In this document: piece after piece, positions 1 through 10,715 of the stretch | Layout of the letters: each line of letters begins with the position of its first letter | Numbering within the stretch: position 1 is the first letter of the stretch | Assembly: GCA_900095095.1 (NCBI GenBank) | Contig: FMBT01000311.1 | Location: forward strand, 372,001 to 436,000 | DNA: 64,000 nt | Source of the DNA: Fragilariopsis cylindrus CCMP1102 | Taxonomy: Eukaryota; Bacillariophyta; Bacillariophyceae; Bacillariales; Bacillariaceae | Direction: 5' to 3' | Program-made: the position numbers and the translations under genes | The notes under the pieces: generated by a model | Databases searched by the model: none | What the model was told of the DNA's origin: nothing | The model's input: the letters and a program-made list of their open reading frames with translations, nothing else

Positions 1-199
1 ATGCATCAAGATACCTTTTTGATTCGCTCTTGAAGAATAGAATTCTTGTGGTGACATGCAGCCACGTACTCGTATTTATCGTTTGAGATCAAAAATTGAG
101 CGAAAAACATATTTTCTCTAAGCTCCCCCTCCTGCTAGGAACAATTTCTGAAATTGAGGCCCGCGTAAGGATCCAAATTACGTTCAAAAAATCGAGGAA

Positions 200-733
200 T
201 GGTTCAAGCCACTGGATGTTTGCGAATCACTTGGAGTGTTTTTGGAAGGCGCCGTGATCTTGGCTTTTGACAAGTACAGTACACCAACTCATTGGGCCAG
301 TCGGCATTTGGGCGTGCAAAGTATTGATTTGCTCCTGTTCATCGGAGAATGGGACTGGACGAATCTACGTCTAGGTTGACAGTACAGGCTCAGCGAGCAT
401 GTCACAAATTCAATACGGCAGCTCAAGAAACACAAAGTGTTCGGTATTGTGCTTGGTCGACTATACCATCATTAACATCGGAACTATCCCAAATATGGTG
501 CTGGGCAAACCGGAATGCGAGTGGAATCGACGATTCTACTACCGTACTCTTCCATTCTTGTTGGCGCTGGAATGTTCCGCGTTGCCACTCTAAATGATGT
601 TGATGGAGAGACCGTTGGTGCAGGGTTGTTTGAGACAAGCTTTGCTCCTACTTATTCTCACGTGAGGATTATGACTGACCTATTTGGGATCAATAATATT
701 TATAACAAGGAAGAAAAGAATCATCAACAATGA
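200..733 (+). pseudogene. Degenerate coding-like DNA, family not recognised
   Basis: Protein-like sequence can be followed through this stretch only by changing frame. About positions 220-380 read as a plausible globular segment (cysteine-serine, phenylalanine and DKYSTPTHW text), then a stop is met. Positions 385-600 resume in other frames with LKKHKVFGIVLGRL and GTIPNMVLGKP-like text, and 515-733 stay open in one frame. No ATG gives a long continuous product. The run of good-looking segments in switching frames suggests a decayed gene rather than random DNA. It may belong with the DUF4246-like remnant that follows, but I could not show that. No function is assigned. Confidence 0.3.
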
Positions 734-886
734 ATGCGTCTCCATTGGATTTGCAAATCCGATCCTCTCGACGGAACAACGCAAAACAGCTACGGAAGAA
801 GTTATGTCGGAATGTATGTCTATCAACACGAGCCCCGCTTCATAGTAAGTTGCATGGATTCAGACTGAATATGTTTCTTCGCTTTC

Positions 887-1420
887 TTGTTCTATATCGA
901 TGTTCTCAATCGGATTCGACCAGTCCTAGATGATCTTGCTGACCACACCACAAACGACTGTCCATTGCCAAGATACCAGATGGTCATCGATCCGAAACAG
1001 TTCTGTCGCACTAGAACTAACGGAACAAATGTATGGATACCATGTGAGTTTGACGTGTATCGTCGGTCACCCTCCAGTCCCAGAAGCAATAATGGTCATG
1101 TATCATGTACAAGCACTCTTGTCGGCGAAGATTGAGCGCATTGGATGAATACTAATACAATCGATTCGATTGCCACTCCTGTTTTAGATGCCACATAACC
1201 TCTCCTTGTTTTAAGCTGAAAAAGCCGTATCTCTTGCTTGAAGATCAACGCCTCCAAGTTGCTGTCAAAGCTCAATCAATTACACTCCTAAGGAAGCAGG
1301 CAGATGACGATGAGCCCGATTACATCGGACTTTGGCATATATAGACGGAGAGCATGCGCCAGCTGTTGCAGTTTTAGTACTGTATTCATACGACTTCGAT
1401 GACACTTGGTCTATCTCAAA
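887..1420 (+). pseudogene. DUF4246-like protein remnant, frameshifted
   Basis: Several pieces in different frames follow the order expected of DUF4246 proteins (Pfam PF14033), a family of unknown function found in fungi and stramenopiles. They are: YQMVIDPKQF and VWIPCEFDV (about 975-1060); a GHPPVPEA segment and YHVQALLSAKIERIG (1065-1148); ATPVLDAT (about 1172-1195); KKPYLLLEDQRLQVAVKAQS (about 1220-1285); and DYIGLWHI followed by a frame change and APAVAVLVLYSYD (about 1318-1400). Stops and frame changes separate nearly every block, so no intact product is made. Weak text at 1740-1840 (NEVVQFHCDKSSYYMAFYN) could be further downstream coding remains. The family call is from memory of its motifs and needs a profile search. 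Confidence 0.5.
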
Positions 1421-2244
1421 GTATGATATGCAGTACCGGTAACGGGTGCCTTACGATGATTGGTTGGATAGACAATATTATGATAGATGGTGGAACGGAA
1501 AGAGAACGTAATGAAGCGTAACGAAGGGAGGAAAAATCTAAGAAACTAAAAGCACGAATTATCGCATGAAATTCTCCTCGAATACTGTCAGTCGGGATCT
1601 TTCCGAAACATTCTCGATTTCCTCCAGCGATCTTGGCAATAGGTTCGATTCTTTTCTTGAAACTCCTCGCAACCCAACACGAGGCATTCAATGCAGACTG
1701 GAAAGGAGCGCAGACGTCTGATTAGAAAGCAAGGGGTCGTCCTTTATGTTTAAAGATGACAATGAAGTAGTACAGTTCCATTGCGATAAATCTAGCTATT
1801 ATATGGCTTTCTATAACGCGATGAAAAATAACGAGGCACCTTGAATTGATAGGAGGGATTTATTCTTTATGCCCTACCATTTATTAGACGATATCATGGA
1901 ATTGTAGGATGAGAATGAATAGGCCGAATTGCATGATTTATTCTATAATACTACAAACCCCCCCCCCCCCCCCTCCCCTCCTCTCAACTATAACAGTGGT
2001 GTAAAGTACAGTGTCCTCTTATCACACACCCCTCGCTCAACGATAACCTTTGTATAAAATTTGGAGAGAAAGTTGCTTTGTTCTCTGGTTCAATACGGTA
2101 TCTAGTTACTTACTTAATTAGTTATTCAGTTAGTTAGTTATATTCTTATCTCCCTCCCATCATTATTTATTTCATAGACGCGTCGCCCCCGTCTTCACGT
2201 CGTTCCCTCCCATGTAGGACCTTCTTCCTTGCTACGTACCTTTA
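1421..2244. other. Intergenic region with C16 tract
   Basis: No gene is supported. A run of 16 C lies at 1958-1973, followed by a C/T-rich stretch. A short TTAGT-rich repeat lies near 2100-2145. Positions 1430-1700 are open on the minus strand for 91 codons but give no recognisable protein. Confidence 0.5.
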
Positions 2245-3501
2245 TCAACCATGCGTATTATCCTTTGACCTTGCCATCTTTATTGTATGCAATTCTTCGA
2301 CGAGTGCATTGAACTTTGATATAAAGTAGTTTTCAAGTTCTTCGTCGCCTTCAATATACTTACAAACATACTGTAGTTGTGCATTACTTTCATCGTAGGT
2401 AGTATTACCACTACCGGTTGTCATCACTGTTTCGGTAGTATGGACAGTAACATCTTCTTGGTCGAGTACATCATCATCATCGTCATCATCGTCGTCGTCA
2501 TCATCTTCACCTTCCAGAGAATAATCGTTGTCGTGGACGGCGAATACAAAAAAATCTATATCAACAAGAAATTGTGTAAATATATTATCCATACGACCAG
2601 TTTTGAATAATGCTTGTTGATAAAACGACCAATCTTTTATTTCGGGGTGGGTCTTGAACACCGTTTCGTAAGATTTTTGATTTGGTACTTTCTTTAAATA
2701 TAATTGTAATAATTCGTATTTCCTAATCCATACGTTATAAAGTAGTTTTTTCTTTTCCTCACACATCTTCTCGTATTGAGCTTTATCAGTAGTTACTACC
2801 GAAGCAGCCTTGTTAATTGCCCTGGATAATCTACAGATTTGAAGTAGTCCGGCCTTAAACATATCTTCTAATCCGTTATAGATAGTAACGAACACCCTGT
2901 ATACTATAACACCATTCAGATCAACCTGTGAAACATAAGACGTTCCGGACGTACCATTGTTTACGCATGTATCTTTTCGGAGGTTTGAAAGGTTTGTAAT
3001 CATATACTCTTCTAGAGCAGTTGCTTGTTGTTCAACTAATGTATTGAACACAACATATGATTGCGCCCCTAATCGTTTAGCGTCATGTGCGGTAAGGTGA
3101 GTATCGGCGGACAAGAGTAGTCGTCTTTGACTAGCAACAGTGGCGAACTTTTCTTCGTTGATATTGAATCTTGAAGATTTACCAATGTAAAATGGTATAT
3201 CTTTGTCGAATGCAACAAGCATTTGTTCATTGAAGTTTAGTAAATGAGGCGACTGTACTAGATGATTATATGATTTGGACATACGAAGGTTTATGAAGGC
3301 AGATTTCGCATCATCAAGATAAAAAATACTGTAATCCTCCTGATGATTCTTGAGTAACTCAACAAGATCACTAGTAGCGCAATCTCCGTATAGAATATCA
3401 TCGTTATGACGCACTGACTCGATTTCATCGTTGGTTGGACCAGGCCCATTTTGAATATTCATATTGATATTGCTGATTACAATTTTATAGTCCAAGTGCA
3501 T
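2245..3501 (-). CDS. Unrecognised acidic protein
   Basis: I do not recognise this protein. The frame stays open upstream to 3573, but the first codon there is GTG. The first ATG is at 3501, giving 418 residues, and a second at 3462 gives 405; the 3501 start is chosen tentatively. The body is mixed alpha/beta-like without membrane segments or a signal peptide. Near residue 355 lies a run of 12 Asp, encoded by GAT/GAC repeats and followed by a Thr-rich stretch. The C-terminus is Lys-containing and hydrophilic. Clean codon use over 400 residues with balanced hydrophobic content supports a real gene. The ORF ends at 2245 near a pyrimidine-rich region. An upstream exon cannot be excluded. Confidence 0.6.
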   Translation of the reverse strand: MHLDYKIVISNINMNIQNGPGPTNDEIESVRHNDDILYGDCATSDLVELLKNHQEDYSIFYLDDAKSAFINLRMSKSYNHLVQSPHLLNFNEQMLVAFDKDIPFYIGKSSRFNINEEKFATVASQRRLLLSADTHLTAHDAKRLGAQSYVVFNTLVEQQATALEEYMITNLSNLRKDTCVNNGTSGTSYVSQVDLNGVIVYRVFVTIYNGLEDMFKAGLLQICRLSRAINKAASVVTTDKAQYEKMCEEKKKLLYNVWIRKYELLQLYLKKVPNQKSYETVFKTHPEIKDWSFYQQALFKTGRMDNIFTQFLVDIDFFVFAVHDNDYSLEGEDDDDDDDDDDDDVLDQEDVTVHTTETVMTTGSGNTTYDESNAQLQYVCKYIEGDEELENYFISKFNALVEELHTIKMARSKDNTHG

Positions 3502-3735
3502 GAAATTTTTATGAGAAGATGAAATCTTTATGAGAAGAAATAAGCAAACTCTAATTTGTGTATTGATGTTCACGATGGCTTGCTTGTATTGTGGTACACA
3601 ACATTAGTAAAGTACCGGATGTACACTGTTTTTAGAAACATTCTTTTATACATTCTTATAGAAGGTCCGTCACTTCAGCCAATCTGACAAAGAATGAGGT
3701 GCATGCCTACACCTTTTTTTCAAGCGTATTAAAAT

Positions 3736-3816
3736 CGTGTATGCAAAATACACGCTTTTTTACAAAGTGACGTGTACAAGCGTATGCAAAGCGTGTACAG
3801 TAACCCTACACGCTTT
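3736..3816. repeat. Pair of short perfect inverted repeats sharing the GTGTA core
   Basis: Two hairpin-capable palindromes sit close together. The first has 7-bp arms CGTGTAT (3736-3742) and ATACACG (3748-3754) with a 5-nt spacer. The second has 10-bp arms AAAGCGTGTA (3788-3797) and TACACGCTTT (3807-3816) with a 9-nt spacer. Both arms share the CGTGTA core, which recurs again between them near 3771. They lie between the divergent genes starting at 3501 (-) and 4363 (+), so a promoter role is possible, though nothing in the sequence proves it. Confidence 0.5.
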
Positions 3817-4362
3817 TGCGGGAAGTGTGGATTCAAAAGCGCGAAATGCAAGAAGCAAAGACTCAAAAAATATCTACTAGTAGCTAGTTTCTAGCAAACC
3901 CCCAAAAATTATTAGTGCGACTTGGGAAGATCGCATTTTGAAAACTCAAAAGCACGAGCGAGCTATCGTGACACACAAAGTAGTACTACTGTAGTAGCTT
4001 TTTGTGCAAGCTGTACAACCGATTAGATCAAAATTTCAAGCACATCACCTACCGGTAAATGAGAAGAAGTCTGGAAGAAGTACTGTGCTGAAGTACAACA
4101 ATTCTGTACAGCATTGTAGAATTAAAGATTCAAAAAGATTCTGCTGCCTCCTCGATGCCTCCCTGCCTCCTCCACCTCTGCACATCTTAGGTCACGTATT
4201 GATATATGACATGTTCCAATTCTATCCATATCTAATGTGTGCAGAGTCTAGCTAGATTCTAAAATTCGCAAAGTCGATTTAGAAAGAAGCCCCGAGAGTG
4301 TTAGCGTTACCTTCCATAAGCTTGGCATTTGACAAGTGTGAGCGAAATATCACGCGTTAACC

Positions 4363-5324
4363 ATGCTCTCGTGGGTACAGAACTGGCAGCATATCCGATT
4401 GATTGATTGTCAGTCCTCTTGTAGGATGATATGCATAATATGTTTCACTTTACTTCTATTCCTGTCGAAATTCCAACTTCACTTCAATATACCTCACGGA
4501 GAAATTATCACCGATGAACAAACAAGTTTGGATGTTCTGTCCCCTCAACGACGAAAGCAAAAAAATGTAACGATCAGCATCTTATCGTGGAACATTACCG
4601 AGTGCCGACCTTCAGATTCTGCACCGGAAAAATGGCATGTAATTATCAGGCACGGACGTTTTGTGACACGATTTCAAGCAATACTGTTCGAGACTTAATA
4701 TTGACTTATTCGCCGGATGTAATTGCGCTTCAGGAGAGCCCAAACTCGTCGTGGGGGGGGAAATATTATGATTATATTTTGATGGGCTCCGTTCGATCGC
4801 ACTGCGGCTTTGTGCAACTTTTGCTAAGACAGGATCTCGCGGCTCTTGGAGTACGTTTGCGTATTGATAATTTACCAACAGTGGCTGCCACCGTAGAGTT
4901 TGCAAGCGGCCGAAAGATTACCTTTGCATCTAATCACCTCGCTCCTTACGGCTACAACAATGAAAAGCGGTTAGAGCAAGTAGAGCAGGTAGTGAAAAGC
5001 ATGCCGACTAACGACTATGTGATTGTTGGTGACATGAATATGAGGATGTCCGAGGACCACGCCGTGGAGACCCTTGGATTAATTGACGCGTGGAAGGATT
5101 TTGGGTCTAAGAATTACTCGATGCATACCTGGGATTCTTTTGCAAATCGATATTATTCGCACGGGCGGGCGTACCAGGCAAGATACGATCGTATCTATGT
5201 CAGCACATCGGGAAAGAAAATTGTCCAAGACTTTGGACTGGTTGGCCATGATCCTGTGTCGGGCTTGAAACATCATTTTTTAAGCGATCACTTTGGGTTG
5301 TTCGCAAAGATTTTATTCCTTTAG
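4363..5324 (+). pseudogene. TDP2-like endonuclease/exonuclease/phosphatase, single frameshift
   Basis: The sequence encodes an EEP-superfamily metal-dependent phosphodiesterase most like tyrosyl-DNA phosphodiesterase 2, which removes 5'-tyrosyl adducts left by topoisomerase II. The ATG at 4363 is followed by a hydrophobic segment (near residues 22-40). The domain then starts with ISILSWNI at about 4575 and runs to a stop at 4698. The rest is in a second frame to 5324 and carries every expected motif: PDVIALQESP (metal Glu), a SNHLAPYG block, VGDMNMR, TWDSFAN, ARYDRIYV and the terminal LSDHFGL. The switch falls near 4680-4695 and matches one missing base. No GT-AG intron of sensible size fits there. 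It is either a recent pseudogene or a sequencing error. Known TDP2 acts in the nucleus; the N-terminal hydrophobic segment is odd for that. Confidence 0.7.
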
Positions 5325-7175
5325 GACAAGATGCTACAATCGCAACTTCAAACAGGATGTTTTAAGACATGCGTCGAAATATCACGCAACAATATAGACC
5401 TAAACTATCTATTATTTGGATGCATGTCACTGCTATCGCTATCAGTAACGATCAATGCAGCAGATACAGCAGATACACTCAATACAAGCGTACATCTTTC
5501 AAGGACTTAATCGTGACTTTCGATGCGTTCGCAACACTCGCCGTGGTCCTGCAGTAATGCATCAAGCCGTCCAAAGTCTGTCATCGTACGTGTCTCCTCC
5601 TTATCAGTTTTGAGAGGCGAATAATAATAAGAACTAGGTGGTGTGCCAGAATTCATGTTCCTTCATTTGGATGAAGAAAAGATAGCGTTTTAAACTATGC
5701 ATTTGTACTTGTATATACTTTCAAACAATGCTGTTAACAACAGATTCTTACCTAGGATTGGACCCTGTCTTATATATACAGCCTTATCAGATTTTTGATC
5801 CCTTCTTTCCTTAGTCAAAATGTAACACATGTGGGACAAGGGGCGGGGGGGGGGGACCCAAATAGTTCCTCCTAGGATTTTTTGTGTCTTGCTTCAGTAT
5901 TATTGCTTCTTTTGCAATTCCAAATTGCTACATACACAACCTGGGGGTACCTCTTACCGCCAAGTCCAATGTTACATCTGTCTAAATGACCTTCAGGAGG
6001 AGGGTAGTTTATAATATTATGATAATTGCCTTGATTCTTGTAGTATCCATTTGCTTTGTTTTGTTTTGTTGATGCCAAGCAAGTGTCAGATCACCTTCCA
6101 TTGTAGTATAGTATATAATAATATAGTGCATACAAGAAGTAAAGAAATTCTCGTATTGGTTGTCATGGCTGGCCTGCTCTATCAATGGACACAGAGAAGA
6201 GGATAAATGCACTCTCCCAAAAAAAAGGCTAATTACATGCTGATATATAGAACAAGTCTAGTACTCTACAATTGGTGATGATGTTGATGCAATGTTGTTG
6301 ATGATGATGATGATGATAAGGATCTTCTTACATGCTGACCGTTGCATGATGCTGATGATTTCTGAAATCAATCAATAACATAGTGTAGTAGTGTGTAAAA
6401 TAGTACTAGTATGCTATGTAGGAGGTCCTAGGGTAGAAGAGATGGGTTGATAAGTTCTAGTGTTATGCTATACTATGGAATGCACTATTTTAGGCCAGCA
6501 TTGTAACATCCATTTAGAAGAAAAGTTCCTCCTTCTTTTACATCTTCCATACAGTAGAGAGTAGCAAAGCTTTGATGTACAGTATCGTAACTTGATGGTA
6601 AAAAGATGGCGCGCCACCACACCCGCGCGAGGCGCGACCGACGCCACAAAATGAATTTTTCTTTAGCTAACGGTTTGATCACGTCTAATTGGTTCTTTTC
6701 GGCCACAAAGGAGTCACGCATTGGTGCAATGTGAGTTTTAACGCACGATTCATTTCATCATTCTTGTTCAATACTATCATCTACAATACTACATCAAGTA
6801 CTCAAACTCTCACACTGCACCGTCGCTCAGATTCTCCGACTTTTGCATCCTACTAGTTTACGACAAAAAGGAGGAGAAGTAACAACTTCGTAGCTACAGT
6901 AATATCTAATACTACGGCGCTAGTCTAAACAAGCGAAAGCATCAGCAAAGACGTACAAGTGAGTACAAGTAAAGCTATAGTCTGCATTGCTCGTCTTGCT
7001 AATAAGTTATCTCAACAAACAAAACTAAACTAAACAAAACAAAACAAAACAAAATATCTCGAAAGAATAACCACGAACGAACGAACAAACGAATAGAATA
7101 GAATACGAGTGTAGTACACTAGTTTTGGAAAATCAAGTCAAACAAATCACTTAGTTCTATTAGAATCAATCAATC
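5325..7175. other. Intergenic region, 1.85 kb
   Basis: No gene is supported. It holds an 11-G run at 5845-5855, ATG/GAT trinucleotide repeats near 6275-6320, a GC-rich island at about 6607-6655 in otherwise AT-rich DNA, and (AAAAC)n repeats at about 7020-7055 just before the leucine-rich-repeat gene. Minus-strand positions 6485-6721 stay open for 78 codons but show no family signature. Confidence 0.5.
6607..6616. promoter_or_regulatory. TGGCGCGCCA palindrome
   Basis: A perfect 10-bp palindrome at the edge of a GC-rich island, about 560 bp before the ATG of the leucine-rich-repeat gene. The same decamer occurs at 46853-46862. It resembles the GGCGC core of E2F/DP sites, but function is inference. 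Confidence 0.3.
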
Positions 7176-10100
7176 ATGAGATTATTTCTTGTCAACAACA
7201 ATCTCCTTCTTCTTGCTATTGCAACTACGGTTGTTGTTCAAGTTTTTGTGTTTGTGCAGGCAGCATCTGAAGAAGAACGGATAATATTACGTGAATTGTA
7301 TGATACCACCAATGGTCATGCCTGGAATGAAAATTATGGCTGGGCACATAATACAAAGGATGTATGTACCTGGACCGGCGTGACATGTAGTAAATTGACA
7401 CCGAATCCAATTATTGGATTAAATTTACAGGATAATTTTTTAACCGGACGGACATCCTCTAATTTATGGAATTTATCCTCCTTAACGTCATTAGATCTTG
7501 GTTATAATCCATCATTAGATATCGACTTTTCAAGTTTATCCTCTTCATCTGTCATTATTCCTCAACTGGAAACTGTGGATATTCGACAAACAGCCACCAC
7601 CAGTGTGACAGGGATTGATAGGTTAAGTGACTCATTAACACGATTAATATTAACAGAAAATAAATTTGAAGCACAATTCCCATCGGATATCTTCGCACTG
7701 AATAAATTAACAACATTACATATGAATGGTTGTTCCTTACGTGGTAGTATACCTGATATTAGTGATAAGGATGATGGTGGTGGTAATGGTGTTGGTTTTA
7801 GCAGTAATAGTGATTCTTACGGTATATCACAATTAAGTCAATTGCGTGAATTGGATTTATATGAAAATGATTTCACTGGTACAGTACCGTCGGGACTGGA
7901 TCAATTAGTACATCTCCGTAAATTAATTTTATCGAAAAATCAATTTCATGGTACAATTCCTGATTATTTTAATACTAATTTTGTTATGTTGGAAGAATTA
8001 TGGATCTCCTTCAATGACTTGACGGGATCCATTCCAGCCTTTGATATGGCACCCAAGATCCAAAAATTATATTTAAATGGTAATTCCTTTACTGGTCTGA
8101 TCCCCGAGACGTTTTTAGCTGCCACATTAGCATCACCAGATAATAATAATAATAATGAGGAATCCATTAAAATTAATTTATCTAAAAATGAATTCTCTGG
8201 TACAATTCCTGAATCATTAGATCGATTATCCGCATTGAATATTGTGTGGAGATTGGGTGATAATAAATGGACGGATATTAGTGAGACATTATGTGATAAT
8301 TATAATTGGAATGATGGTGGAGTTGGTCAATTTGGTTGTAATGGATTAATTTGTCCACCGGGACGGTATAGTGCGGCAGGATATCATACACAAGAAAATC
8401 CATGTGAGGTCTGTGATACTGCGGAATATTATGGTACATTTGCTTGTTTCGATCAAGATGATCGTGCTGTACTATTGGATGTATATGCTAAACTAGGTGG
8501 TTCCAATTGGTATAATAATACTGGTTGGTCTACAGCACCACGACAAGTTGCAGATGATGATTGGTCAGAAGAATGGATGGATTATTGTCAATGGTATGGT
8601 GTCGAATGTTGGGATTTAGGTGATGCAAAAGATGGTAGGGTACGAAAAGTTACATTGCCCAATAATAATTTGAAAGGGATGATGCCGGAAACAATTTTTG
8701 CTATTGAACATATGACAATATTAGATGTATCCAACAATGAAGAATTGACTGTTAGTTTTTTTCATGTTGGTCGATCTGAACATATATATTCTATTAATGT
8801 TGGTGGAACAAAAACAAAAGATTATGATGGTATTCAACATGCACAAGATTTCTTTAAGATATTGTATGCTGATAATACACCAATTTCTGGAACGATTCCA
8901 GGCGAAATTACACGTATGCATAATTTACACATACTATCACTCCAAAATAGTGATTTGAATGGTGAATTACCATCAGACTTATTTGCAATGTCATCATTAC
9001 GAGAATTGTATTTATCAAATAATAACTTTCAGGGTGTACTTCCTGATCGGTGGGAATCCCTTGAAGGATTAGAAATTTTATCATTGGCAAAAAATGCGTT
9101 CCGTGGAAATTTACCAGAATCATTTGGATTGGCACCGAAATTACGTGCAATTTCTTTAATGGATCAAGTAACGAAAGGGGGTGGATTAACAGGATCGGTT
9201 CCATCATTTTCTAAATCAAGAAGCTTAACGCAACTTATTGTTGGTGCAAACAAATTAGATGGAACATTACCAGAAGATTTGTTAATTGCTGTTGATCCAC
9301 TTGAATCGTTATTCCATGTCGACATTACAAACAATATGATTAGTGGTACGGTCCATGGTAGTTATGACCGATTTGAAAAAATGGATTTATATCTTGAAGG
9401 GAATTTGATTTCATCAATCGATGATGGATTATGTAACAACCTGTCATGGATGTCTGGCGGTGTAGGAAGTTATGGTTGTGATGCTATATTATGTCCCGTC
9501 GGCACATCCAATTATGGTGGTCGGAGACAATTCACTAACGATGGGTGTACTCCTTGTGATGATAGTAAGAAAACTTCTACCGATGCCTCTTACTTGGGAC
9601 AAAGCAGTTGTAGTGCTGATCCATCTTCCTTCTCCTCCTCTACGTCATCGTCATCATCGATAGATGATGCAACTGCCACCATCGATGCTACTGCCACTGC
9701 AAATACTGCTGCAGAACGCTCCATCTTGGAACTTTTGTATGATCAAACGGGTGGATCCAAATCGTGGAAGTCCTCCAACGAATGGAAGACAGAAACGAGT
9801 GTATGTACCTGGTATGGAATAAATTGCGACGAAAATGGTTCCGTTGCATCGATCCAGCTTGGTTCGAATGGATTGAAGGGATCAATGCCCACGGAGATAT
9901 TCTCGTTGCCGAATTTAGTTCATCTTAAGATGTACGGAAATGATCTCGACGTGGACTTTACCGGCATTGAAAATGCAAGGAATTTACAAACTTTAGGACT
10001 GGACGATACCGGTCTCATATCGTTAGACGGAATCGGAAAGGCACGGTCGTTAATTGAACTTAACGTGAGGTACAACAAATTGAATGGGGACCTGCCAGAA

Positions 10101-10715
10101 GAGTTATCGAAACTTGTGAATTTACTTACGCTTGATATCTCACACAATAAATTTAGTGGACCGTTGCCGTTTTGGATGAAAAATCTTGCTTCCTTGACGA
10201 GCTTTACGGCTTCGAACAACAAATTATCCGGATTCGTACTGGATTTTGCATCACTATCGAAATTATCGTACCTGGATTTATCGTACAATCAATTTGAGGG
10301 GACTGTTCCGCCCACCTTGTTAGCAAGCTCACCACCCGACGATAAGGTAGTTGTTAACCTATCTCATAACAAGATTGAGGGCGTAGTTCCAGCCGACCTT
10401 TCGAGACTGTATCGTCTTTCCATCCAATTGCAAGAAAATGAAATCTCCGGAATCGATGAAGATTTATGTAAAACGGACGGAGTGAATGATTTTGACGCCT
10501 TATCATTTGGTTGCAATGGTATTTTATGTCCAGTAGGAACGTGGAATAGTTTAGGGAGACAATCCAACGAGGACGTGCCCTGTGAACCATGCAAGAAGGC
10601 AAAGTTCATGGGTACAACAAATTGTGGTGGATCGAGTGATAGCGCCATCAGTAAGAAGCCCACCGTCATACTAGGACTAATTTTCGGTGTCGGTATTTCC
10701 TGGATGATGCTGTAG
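7176..10715 (+). CDS. Three-module leucine-rich-repeat surface protein
   Basis: This 1179-residue protein begins with a signal peptide (residues 1-28, hydrophobic core ending at a QAAS site). Three similar modules follow, at about 29-425, 428-811 and 847-1155. Each opens with a plant-type LRR N-cap (LREL/LLDVY/LELLYDQT, then W, then CTWTGVTC, CQWYGVEC or CTWYGINC). It continues with plant-type LRRs (LxxLxLxxNxFxGxIP) and closes with a Cys-rich cap (CNGLICPPG, CDAILCPVG, CNGILCPVG, then CxxC). A Ser/Thr/Ala-rich linker (812-846) precedes module three. The tail ends in a hydrophobic stretch of about 17 residues after a Gly/Ser-rich NCGGSSDSA, which fits a GPI anchor or a C-terminal membrane anchor. 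There is no kinase domain. It is likely extracellular, in ligand binding, adhesion or cell-wall contact. No intron is needed. Modules one and two use more AT-rich codons than module three. Confidence 0.9.
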   Translation: MRLFLVNNNLLLLAIATTVVVQVFVFVQAASEEERIILRELYDTTNGHAWNENYGWAHNTKDVCTWTGVTCSKLTPNPIIGLNLQDNFLTGRTSSNLWNLSSLTSLDLGYNPSLDIDFSSLSSSSVIIPQLETVDIRQTATTSVTGIDRLSDSLTRLILTENKFEAQFPSDIFALNKLTTLHMNGCSLRGSIPDISDKDDGGGNGVGFSSNSDSYGISQLSQLRELDLYENDFTGTVPSGLDQLVHLRKLILSKNQFHGTIPDYFNTNFVMLEELWISFNDLTGSIPAFDMAPKIQKLYLNGNSFTGLIPETFLAATLASPDNNNNNEESIKINLSKNEFSGTIPESLDRLSALNIVWRLGDNKWTDISETLCDNYNWNDGGVGQFGCNGLICPPGRYSAAGYHTQENPCEVCDTAEYYGTFACFDQDDRAVLLDVYAKLGGSNWYNNTGWSTAPRQVADDDWSEEWMDYCQWYGVECWDLGDAKDGRVRKVTLPNNNLKGMMPETIFAIEHMTILDVSNNEELTVSFFHVGRSEHIYSINVGGTKTKDYDGIQHAQDFFKILYADNTPISGTIPGEITRMHNLHILSLQNSDLNGELPSDLFAMSSLRELYLSNNNFQGVLPDRWESLEGLEILSLAKNAFRGNLPESFGLAPKLRAISLMDQVTKGGGLTGSVPSFSKSRSLTQLIVGANKLDGTLPEDLLIAVDPLESLFHVDITNNMISGTVHGSYDRFEKMDLYLEGNLISSIDDGLCNNLSWMSGGVGSYGCDAILCPVGTSNYGGRRQFTNDGCTPCDDSKKTSTDASYLGQSSCSADPSSFSSSTSSSSSIDDATATIDATATANTAAERSILELLYDQTGGSKSWKSSNEWKTETSVCTWYGINCDENGSVASIQLGSNGLKGSMPTEIFSLPNLVHLKMYGNDLDVDFTGIENARNLQTLGLDDTGLISLDGIGKARSLIELNVRYNKLNGDLPEELSKLVNLLTLDISHNKFSGPLPFWMKNLASLTSFTASNNKLSGFVLDFASLSKLSYLDLSYNQFEGTVPPTLLASSPPDDKVVVNLSHNKIEGVVPADLSRLYRLSIQLQENEISGIDEDLCKTDGVNDFDALSFGCNGILCPVGTWNSLGRQSNEDVPCEPCKKAKFMGTTNCGGSSDSAISKKPTVILGLIFGVGISWMML

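Noticed and set aside
3736-3816. Rho-independent terminators
   Set aside because: Hairpins followed by T runs look superficially similar, but the region is eukaryotic and upstream of both flanking genes.
4004-4255. 83-codon open stretch (+)
   Set aside because: No domain, low-quality composition, and it lies in the upstream region of the TDP2-like gene; length is within chance for AT-rich DNA.
6485-6721. 78-codon open stretch (-) over the GC-rich island
   Set aside because: No recognisable motif; Arg/Trp-rich text comes from the GGCGCG island itself.
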